A DNA stretch of 42,334 bases, taken from the NCBI GenBank assembly GCA_913776255.1, contig CAJYLV010000010.1, positions 1-42,334 on the forward strand, written 5' to 3'. The number at the start of each line of letters is the position of its first letter. Position 1 is the stretch's first letter. The stretch comes from an uncultured Sphingomonas sp. (GTDB lineage: Bacteria > Pseudomonadota > Alphaproteobacteria > Sphingomonadales > Sphingomonadaceae). A program made the translations under genes and the position numbers. Positions 35,940-42,334 of this stretch are shown here, in pieces. The notes under the pieces were generated by a model. The model was not told the origin of the DNA, searched no databases, and worked only from the letters and a program-made list of their open reading frames with translations.

Positions 35940-37406
35940 ATGACCGACACGACGATCGCCGGAGCGATGCTCTACGACGGCAGCGGCTGCGAGGGCTTCC
36001 GCGCCGACGTAACGCTCCGCGCCGGACGCATCGCCGCCGTCACCGCCGCGAGCGACCCGCCGCCCGCCGGCGCGATCGACGCGCGCGGGCTGGCGCTCGC
36101 CCCCGGCTTCATCGACGCGCATACCCATGACGATCTCGTCGCGATCACCCGCCCCGCGATGACGCCGAAGATCACGCAGGGCGTCACGACGGTGGTCGTC
36201 GGCAATTGCGGAATCAGCGCCGGCGCCGGCCGCGCCAACGGCGATTCCCTGCCTGATCCCATGGTGTTGCTCGGCGCGCCGGACGCGTTCCGCTACGCCA
36301 CCTTCGCCGCCTACGCCGCCGCGGTCGACGCCGCTGCGCCCGCCACCAACGTCGTGGCGCTGGTCGGGCATACCGCCCTGCGCGCGCGGCATCTCGACCG
36401 GCTCGATCGTGACGCCAGCCTCGCCGAGCGCGAGGCGATGCGCGCCGACCTCGCCGAGGCGTTGGCCGCGGGCGCATTCGGCTTCTCGACCGGGCTGGCC
36501 TATGCGAACGCGATCCACGCCTCGACCGGGGAAGTGATGGCGGTCGCCGCGGCGTTGCGCGGGACGAGCGGCGTCTATTGCACGCATCTGCGCAGCGAAG
36601 GTGCCGGGATCGACGCGGCGATCGACGAGGCGCTCGCGATCGCGCGCCACGCCGCCGCGCCGCTGGTGATCTCGCACCTGAAGTGCGCCGGCGCGGCGCA
36701 GCATGGCCGCAGCACCGCCATTCTCGCGCAATTGGAACAGGCTGCCGACACGCATCCGGTCGGCTGCGACTGCTATCCCTATACCGCCAGCTCCTCGACG
36801 CTCGATCTCGGGCAGGTCGTCCCGGACACCCCGATCATGATCACCTGGTCGGACGCGGAGCCCATGCAGGCCGGGCGGATGCTCGACGCGATCGCCGCCG
36901 ACTGGGGCGTCGCGCCGCGTGACGCCGCCCTACGACTGCAACCGGCCGGCGCGGTCTATCATTGCATGGCCGCGGCCGATGTCGACCGCATCCTCGCGCA
37001 CCGGCTGACGATGGTCGGGTCGGACGGGCTGCCGTGCGATCCGCGGCCGCATCCGCGCTTGTGGGGCAGCTTCCCGCGCGTGATCGCGCACTACGTCCGC
37101 GAGCGCGGGCTGCTGTCGCTGGCGCAAGCGATCCGCAAGATGACCGGGCTGACCGCCGACCGGCTCGGGCTGGCGGACCGCGGCTATGTCCGTGTCGGCA
37201 TGGCCGCGGATCTCGTGCTGTTCGACCCCACGCGGATCGCCGATCGAGCCCGCTACGACGATCCCGCGCGCGCCGCCACGGGCGTGCTGGGCGTGTGGGT
37301 CAACGGCGTCGCGACGCTCGATCGCGACGGGATCACCGGCGCGCGCGGCGGCCGGATGCTGCGCCGCCCGGAAAGCCGGCATGTTTCCAACGAGAAGGAT
37401 CGATGA
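35940..37406 (+). CDS. D-aminoacylase / N-acyl-D-amino-acid deacylase
   Basis: Amidohydrolase-superfamily enzyme of 488 residues, cytoplasmic (no signal peptide), which removes the acyl group from N-acyl-D-amino acids. The metal site is visible: His61 and His63 in DAHTHDD, Cys90 in VVVGNCGISAG (the cysteine ligand typical of D-aminoacylases), then GHTALR, the CTHLRSEG His, the ISHLKCAG His and the GSDGLPCDPRPHPR Asp. The C-terminal MAADLVLFDP beta-sandwich is normal. The ATG at 35940 has a TGAGGAG box. RidA starts immediately after the stop. Specificity (neutral, glutamate or aspartate type) cannot be told. Confidence 0.92.
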   Translation: MTDTTIAGAMLYDGSGCEGFRADVTLRAGRIAAVTAASDPPPAGAIDARGLALAPGFIDAHTHDDLVAITRPAMTPKITQGVTTVVVGNCGISAGAGRANGDSLPDPMVLLGAPDAFRYATFAAYAAAVDAAAPATNVVALVGHTALRARHLDRLDRDASLAEREAMRADLAEALAAGAFGFSTGLAYANAIHASTGEVMAVAAALRGTSGVYCTHLRSEGAGIDAAIDEALAIARHAAAPLVISHLKCAGAAQHGRSTAILAQLEQAADTHPVGCDCYPYTASSSTLDLGQVVPDTPIMITWSDAEPMQAGRMLDAIAADWGVAPRDAALRLQPAGAVYHCMAAADVDRILAHRLTMVGSDGLPCDPRPHPRLWGSFPRVIAHYVRERGLLSLAQAIRKMTGLTADRLGLADRGYVRVGMAADLVLFDPTRIADRARYDDPARAATGVLGVWVNGVATLDRDGITGARGGRMLRRPESRHVSNEKDR

Positions 37407-37799
37407 ATGAGTGACGGGATCAAGCGCTATGGCGTCGAGGGCGGCAGCGGGACGGGCGGGCAGCATCTGCCGTTCGCGCGCGCGGTACAGGCCGATGGCT
37501 GGCTGTACGTCTCCGGGCAGGTGCCGATGGTCGACGGCGAGGTGATCGACGGCGGCATCGTCCCGCAGACGCATCAGGCGATCCGCAACGTTCTGACGAT
37601 CTTGGAGGAAGCCGGCTACGGGCCGGAGCATGTCGTGCGCTGCGGCGTGTGGCTGGACGATGCGCGCGACTTCATGTCGTTCAACCGCATCTTCAAGGAA
37701 TATTTCGGCGCCAACCCGCCGGCGCGCGCGTGCGTGGTGTCGCAGATGGTGGTCGACTGCAAGGTCGAGGTGGACTGCGTGGCCTGGAAGAAACCGTAA
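37407..37799 (+). CDS. RidA/YjgF-family enamine/imine deaminase
   Basis: Small trimer-forming protein of 130 residues that hydrolyses reactive enamines such as 2-aminoacrylate made by PLP dehydratases. The family pattern is present: HLPFARAVQADGWLYVSGQV, QTHQAIRNVLTILEEAG, and the catalytic Arg in PPARACVV with the later Glu in KVEVDCVAWKK. The ATG lies directly after the D-aminoacylase stop, and the next gene begins directly after its own stop, so it is in a tight operon. A partner role for the divergent D-serine dehydratase-like enzyme is the obvious inference. Confidence 0.92.
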   Translation: MSDGIKRYGVEGGSGTGGQHLPFARAVQADGWLYVSGQVPMVDGEVIDGGIVPQTHQAIRNVLTILEEAGYGPEHVVRCGVWLDDARDFMSFNRIFKEYFGANPPARACVVSQMVVDCKVEVDCVAWKKP

Positions 37800-39134
37800 G
37801 TGGCGCCCGCCACACTGTTGCTGGTCGAAGGCGCGGCCGCCGTCGCGATCCTGATCGTGCTGATCGTCCGCGCCCGGCTCAGCCCGTTCATCGCGCTGGT
37901 GCTGGTCTCGCTCGGCCTCGCGCTGGCGACCGGGCTTCCGCCGGCCTCGATCGTCAAGGCGTTCGAGGCCGGGGTCGGCAGCGCGCTCGGCCATATCGCG
38001 CTCGTCGTCGGGCTGGGGACGATCCTCGGCAAGATGATGGTCGCATCGGGCGGCGCGGACCGGGTGGCGCGCACCGTCATCGGCTTCTTCGGCGCACGCC
38101 GCGCGGACTGGGCGATGATGACGGTCGCGCTGATCGTCGGCCTGCCGGTGTTCTTCGAGGTCGGCTTCGTGCTGCTGGTGCCGATCGTCTTCGCGGTCGC
38201 CGCGCGGCTGGGGCAGCATACGATGCGGCTGGGGCTGCCGATGGCGGCCGGCCTGTCGGTCGTCCATGCGATGGTGCCGCCACACCCCGCCGCAATGCTG
38301 GCGACCCAGGCCTTCGGTGCCGATGTCGGGCTGACCGTGCTGTTCGCGCTGATCGTCGGCGTGCCGACCGCCGCGGTCGCCGGACCGCTCTATGCCCGGT
38401 TGATCGTGCCGCGCCTTGCGCCGGCCGCGCCAGCGCCGACCGCGGCCGAGCACCGGCCCGACCGTGCGCTGCCAGGCTTCGGGATCACCGTCGCTACGCT
38501 GCTGCTGCCGGTCGCGCTGATGCTGCTGGGCAGCGCCGGTGCGACGATCACCGCGCCCGGCTCGACCGCGGACCAGATCGTCCGCTTCGTCGGCACCCCG
38601 GTGGTCGCGCTGCTCGCCGCGGTGCTGGCGAGCTACTGGACGCTCGGACTCGCCCGCGGGCTGACGATGGAGACGATTCAGCGCTACACTAACGAGTGCC
38701 TTGCGCCGACCGCCCTCATCACGCTGGTCGTCGGCGTCGGTGCCGGGTTCGGCCGGATGCTGACCGATGGCGGGGTGTCGGGCGCGTTGGTCGGGCTCGC
38801 CGCGCAATGGCATGTTCCGGTGCTGGTGCTCGCCTGGTCGATCGCGGCGCTGATGCGGGTGGCGACCGGATCGGCGACCGTCGCGATGGCGACCGCCGCC
38901 GGCATCGTCGCCCCGCTCGCGGCGGCGCAGCCCGGCGTCCGGCCTGAGCTGCTGGTGCTCGCCACCGGCGCGGGTTCGGTGGTGCTCAGCCACGTCAATG
39001 ACGGCGGCTTCTGGCTGGTGAAGGAATATTTCGGGCTCAGCGTCGCCGACACGTTGCGCAGCTGGACCGCTTGCGAGACGTTGATCTCGTTGGTCGCGCT
39101 GTCGCTGACCCTGCTGCTGTCGCTCGCCGTCTAG
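37800..39134 (+). CDS. GntP-family permease (gluconate / DsdX type)
   Basis: Inner-membrane proton symporter of 444 residues with about 12 membrane helices. Family stretches include ALGHIALVVGLGTILGKMM, PVFFEVGFVLLVPI, VHAMVPPHPA and SHVNDGGFWLVKEYF. GntP relatives carry gluconate, other hydroxy acids, and in the DsdX branch D-serine. The operon context favours a D-amino acid or N-acyl-D-amino acid. The start is a GTG at 37800 immediately after the ridA stop, with a weak ribosome-binding site, suggesting reinitiation. Confidence 0.92.
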   Translation: MAPATLLLVEGAAAVAILIVLIVRARLSPFIALVLVSLGLALATGLPPASIVKAFEAGVGSALGHIALVVGLGTILGKMMVASGGADRVARTVIGFFGARRADWAMMTVALIVGLPVFFEVGFVLLVPIVFAVAARLGQHTMRLGLPMAAGLSVVHAMVPPHPAAMLATQAFGADVGLTVLFALIVGVPTAAVAGPLYARLIVPRLAPAAPAPTAAEHRPDRALPGFGITVATLLLPVALMLLGSAGATITAPGSTADQIVRFVGTPVVALLAAVLASYWTLGLARGLTMETIQRYTNECLAPTALITLVVGVGAGFGRMLTDGGVSGALVGLAAQWHVPVLVLAWSIAALMRVATGSATVAMATAAGIVAPLAAAQPGVRPELLVLATGAGSVVLSHVNDGGFWLVKEYFGLSVADTLRSWTACETLISLVALSLTLLLSLAV

Positions 39135-39280
39135 GCGGGTCCGCACCGCATCGGTCACGCAAATGCACCGTGGCCCCTAAGCTGCGGTCCGGCGCAGCAC
39201 CTCCGCTTAACGCTAATGCGAGCGTGTTGCATATCGCAAGGTTGTTCGATACCCGACTCGTCCGCAAGTGGGGAAGAACA

Positions 39281-41413
39281 ATGAAATTCGTCGTCGGCGT
39301 CGTTGCAGCGAGTGCCATCTGGGCCACGGGCGCAGCCGCACAGGACCCGCACGACGAAACGGACGCGCCGGGCGGGGGCCGGGCAGACGTCGTGGTGACG
39401 GCGGCCCGCACCACTCTGCCCGCCAGTGCCTTGCCGCTCACCGTTGATGTGATCGATCGCGAAACCCTATCGCGTCAGGTCGCGGTTTCCGGCTCGGTCG
39501 TCGACGCCGTATCGGCATTGCTCCCGGCATTCTCCCCGACCCGCGAGAAGATCACCGGGGTCGGCGAGACGTTGCGCGGTCGCTCGCCGCTTTACGCCAT
39601 CAACGGCATCCCACAGACCACGCCGATCCGCGACGGCGCGCGGGACGGTTATACGATCGACCCGTTCTTCATCGATCGGGTCGAGGTCATCTACGGGTCT
39701 AACGCCTTGCAGGGGATCGGTGCGACCGGCGGCGTCGTCAACCAGGTCACCGTCCGCCCCGCCAAGCAGGATGGCTGGAGCGGTCGGGCGCTTCTCCAGG
39801 GCAACACGGGAGATGACCTCTCCGGCGCCTCGCTGGGCGGCAAGCTCGGCGCGCTCGTCAATTTTCGCAGCGGGCGGTTCGACGCCACCACCGGCGTCGC
39901 CTTCGAACGGCGCGGGGTGTTTCTGGACGGGCGCGGCCGGCGGATCGGCTATGACGGCAATCAGAGCGAAGTCCAGGACACCGACACGCTGTCGTTCTTC
40001 GGCCGGGTCGGGGTCGATCTCTCCGACACCGCCCGGATCGAGGTCGTCGCCAATCGCTTCCGGCTGGAGGGAAACAATCACTACGTTCCGGTCGAGGGCA
40101 GCCGGGCACGCGGCATACCGGCCACCACCCGCCCCGGTCGGACGCCGGGGCAGCCCTCCACCGGCATCGCGCAGATGGTGTCGGCGTCCCTAACCGATCG
40201 CGACCTCGCCGACGGCGCCCTCACGCTGCAGGGCTTCTACAATCGCACCAGCGACACCTTCGCTGGCGCCATCCTGGCCACCTTCCAGGACGCGCGGATC
40301 GCCCCGGTCGGGACGCTCTTCGACCAGTCGCGCAACGTCTCGCGCAAGCTGGGCGGCAAGGTCAGCTACGAACGCACCGTCCCGGGGCTCGAGGCGCTGA
40401 CGATGACGGCGGGCTTCGACGCCTTGTTCGACCGCACCGCCCAGACCCTCGTGCAGACGAACAGGACCTGGGTGCCGCGCACCGATTTCCGCAGCCTCGC
40501 GCCGTTCGGGCAGGCCAATCTCAAATTGTTCGACGGCGTCGTCCGGCTGGCAGGGGGCGTCCGCTATGAAAACGTTCGACTCGACGTGCCCGACTATACT
40601 ACGCTGGCGACCTCCGGCGCCCAATTCGTGACCGGCGGCAAGCCGGCGTTCAGCCGTGCACTTTGGAACGGCGGCGTCGTCGTCGAGCCCGTCGAGGGGG
40701 TTCGCGCCTATGGGAGCTACGCCGAGGGTTACACGATCGCCGACATCGGCCGGGTCCTCCGCGCCGTCAGCCAGCCGGGCGTGCGGATCGCCACCTATCT
40801 CGATCTGACGCCGGTGATCTCGAACAATCGTGAAGTCGGGGTCGAGATCACGCAGGGGCCGCTGGTCGCCAGCGCCACTTACTACCGCTCGTCGAGCGAC
40901 GCGGGGCAGGTGCTGGTCCGCAACGACGAAGGCATCTTCAACGTCAATCGCCAGCCGGTCGACATCGCCGGTCTGGAGCTCAATCTGGACGTCCGCCTGC
41001 CGCTGCCGGGCCTGAAGGTCGGGACCGGCTACAGTCACGTCACCGGGCGCACCGATACCGATGGCGACGGCCGCCTTGACGCCGATCTGGACGGCGCCAA
41101 CATCTCGCCCGATCGCCTGAACCTCAATCTCGACTATGCCACCGGGCGCCTCAGCGTCCGCGCACAGGGACGATGGTATCTGTCCCGCCGCTTCCAAGGC
41201 CAGCCGATCGCCAACGATTTCGCCGGCTATCGCCTGTTCGACGCCTATCTTGCCTATGACGTGGCGCCCGGGCGCGTGATGCTCGGCGTCCAGAACCTCG
41301 GCAATACGGACTACGTGACATACTACAGCGACACGCAAGGTCCCACCGACAACAGCCGCTTCTATACCGGTCGGGGCCGCAACATCACGCTGAGCTGGCA
41401 GGCCAGGTTCTGA
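39281..41413 (+). CDS. TonB-dependent receptor
   Basis: Outer-membrane receptor of 710 residues without an STN domain. The signal peptide ends near residue 21 (GAAA-QDP). A plug domain (about 35-150) has ADVVVTAARTTLPASALPLT, ETLRGRSPLYAINGIP and DRVEVIYGSNALQGIGATGG. The barrel ends NITLSWQARF. The plug resembles siderophore or catecholate-type receptors more than sugar receptors. The ATG at 39281 follows GGGGAAGAACA. The 146-base leader contains an interrupted TGCGA...TCGCA repeat (39217-39238), not clearly a Fur box. It follows the permease on the same strand but may be a separate unit. Confidence 0.92.
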   Translation: MKFVVGVVAASAIWATGAAAQDPHDETDAPGGGRADVVVTAARTTLPASALPLTVDVIDRETLSRQVAVSGSVVDAVSALLPAFSPTREKITGVGETLRGRSPLYAINGIPQTTPIRDGARDGYTIDPFFIDRVEVIYGSNALQGIGATGGVVNQVTVRPAKQDGWSGRALLQGNTGDDLSGASLGGKLGALVNFRSGRFDATTGVAFERRGVFLDGRGRRIGYDGNQSEVQDTDTLSFFGRVGVDLSDTARIEVVANRFRLEGNNHYVPVEGSRARGIPATTRPGRTPGQPSTGIAQMVSASLTDRDLADGALTLQGFYNRTSDTFAGAILATFQDARIAPVGTLFDQSRNVSRKLGGKVSYERTVPGLEALTMTAGFDALFDRTAQTLVQTNRTWVPRTDFRSLAPFGQANLKLFDGVVRLAGGVRYENVRLDVPDYTTLATSGAQFVTGGKPAFSRALWNGGVVVEPVEGVRAYGSYAEGYTIADIGRVLRAVSQPGVRIATYLDLTPVISNNREVGVEITQGPLVASATYYRSSSDAGQVLVRNDEGIFNVNRQPVDIAGLELNLDVRLPLPGLKVGTGYSHVTGRTDTDGDGRLDADLDGANISPDRLNLNLDYATGRLSVRAQGRWYLSRRFQGQPIANDFAGYRLFDAYLAYDVAPGRVMLGVQNLGNTDYVTYYSDTQGPTDNSRFYTGRGRNITLSWQARF

Positions 41414-41751
41414 GACGCCCCGCGGTGCCGCGCCGCCGATCGCAATTCCTTGCGGGGGCGGGCGCATGGTCGGAAGTGCCTGAGAGGGCGTTCCCCCGGT
41501 ATGCCACGACGATCCGATCCTGGCAGCGAGCCCTAATGACGCGGCTTATAATGGTTATCCCGCAGCCTCTCACCGGGACGGCTCGGCTTCGTCGACGTCG
41601 CGCGCGGGCAGGAGCGCCGGTGTCGCTCCGTGTCGGCCAAGGCTGGCCGAGCGCTAGGTCGTGGGCTGGGCCGGCCGTATGGCGCGAGCGGCAACGCGTG
41701 CGGCCTCCGCGGTGGTGACCGGGGAGGCTGTTGGGTCGGTGTATGTTGGGT
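41414..41751. other. Intergenic region between TonB receptor and rRNA operon
   Basis: About 340 bases without a convincing gene; transcription converges here. It contains a perfect hairpin TCGGCCA (41633-41639) / TGGCCGA (41644-41650), and a second stem of GCCTCC (41703-41708) with GGAGGC (41723-41728) just downstream of the tRNA. Either could take part in ending the rRNA operon, but neither has a T-run after it. A TATAAT at 41547-41552 has no matching -35 box. Confidence 0.5.
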
Positions 41752-41828
<77 letters not shown>

Positions 41829-41877
41829 CCGAGGTGTTGAGTGATTGTGGATGGGTTCTTGTGTGCGAAGCTGCAAT

Positions 41878-41993
41878 GCCTGGCGGCGACCTACTCTTCC
41901 ATCGCTTGAGCGATAGTACCATTGGCGCAGAGGGGTTTCACGTCCGAGTTCGGGATGGGATCGGGTGGTTCACCGACGCTATGGCCACCAGGC
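41878..41993 (-). rRNA. 5S ribosomal RNA
   Basis: About 116 bases on the minus strand. The terminal stem pairs GCCTGG with CCAGGC, and the conserved centre CCCATCCCGAACTCGG and the GAGAGTAGG-like region (GAAGAGTAGGTCG) are present. End positions are accurate to a few bases. It follows the 23S gene and precedes tRNA-fMet. Confidence 0.96.
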
Positions 41994-42123
41994 AATGGAG
42001 CCTGCACATGTGTCTGCCCCGGCCGGGATGTGGCTGGGGAGACGGGTTCAAATCGATGCACTGTTGATGTCTGGTCGAGGGTCAATCACCTGCGTTCCAA
42101 CGCTGTTGTTGGGGGTGTGTGCT

Positions 42124-42334
<211 letters not shown>

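Noticed and set aside
36930..39158. Long minus-strand open frame across D-aminoacylase, ridA and the permease
   Set aside because: Crosses three tight sense genes with clear families; Gln, Arg and His-rich shadow.
39217..39238. TGCGA...TCGCA repeat as a Fur box for the last TonB receptor
   Set aside because: Arms are only five bases with a 12-base centre and do not resemble the Fur consensus.
41547..41552. TATAAT as a plus-strand promoter
   Set aside because: No acceptable -35 hexamer at the right distance and no gene downstream on that strand.

Overview
The window looks like a piece of chromosome from a high-GC alphaproteobacterium of the sphingomonad type (Sphingomonas or a close relative). 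The reasons are the fused cysNC gene, the abundance of TonB-dependent receptors, the FecI/FecR-type signalling pair, the rRNA order 23S-5S-tRNA-fMet, and intergenic palindromes of a kind I associate with sphingomonad genomes. This is an inference from gene content. No plasmid, phage or insertion-sequence gene is visible, and I see no CRISPR array.

Left part (1-18 kb) is mostly housekeeping. A compact minus-strand chemotaxis operon runs STAS protein, cheY, cheA, cheW and a soluble chemoreceptor built from repeated HAMP-like units and cut by the left edge. A secreted endonuclease/phosphatase-fold protein follows. Next come the plus-strand sulfate-activation operon cysD-cysNC-cysQ, a minus-strand glpX plus CPBP-protease pair, a carbohydrate porin, and dapD coupled to a HAD phosphatase. 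A luciferase-like oxidoreductase and purE-purK close this part. Long palindromic REP-like elements recur between these genes.

Middle part (18-25 kb): a TonB-dependent siderophore receptor has a Fur-box-like palindrome upstream and a divergent DUF3833-like gene. A LysR regulator is divergent from an NmrA-type NAD(P)-binding protein. A small DUF427 protein and a secreted DUF1593 (nucleoside-hydrolase-like) protein follow.

Right part (25-41 kb) is the most interesting region. An ECF sigma factor and FecR-like anti-sigma factor precede a 1094-residue TonB receptor with an N-terminal signalling (STN) domain. Behind it lie translationally coupled exported beta-N-acetylhexosaminidase (GH20) and alpha-L-fucosidase (GH29) genes. 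This looks like a self-inducing uptake and degradation locus for a fucosylated GlcNAc-containing glycan. Beside it is a divergent set: a D-serine-dehydratase-like PLP enzyme against D-aminoacylase, RidA and a GntP/DsdX-type permease. Together these could convert N-acyl-D-amino acids through 2-aminoacrylate to a keto acid. A further TonB receptor follows.

The right end (41.75 kb onward) is the distal end of a minus-strand rRNA operon: the 23S rRNA 3' part, 5S rRNA and initiator tRNA. Many adjacent genes share ATGA, GTGA or TGATG start-stop overlaps, so translational coupling is the rule here.
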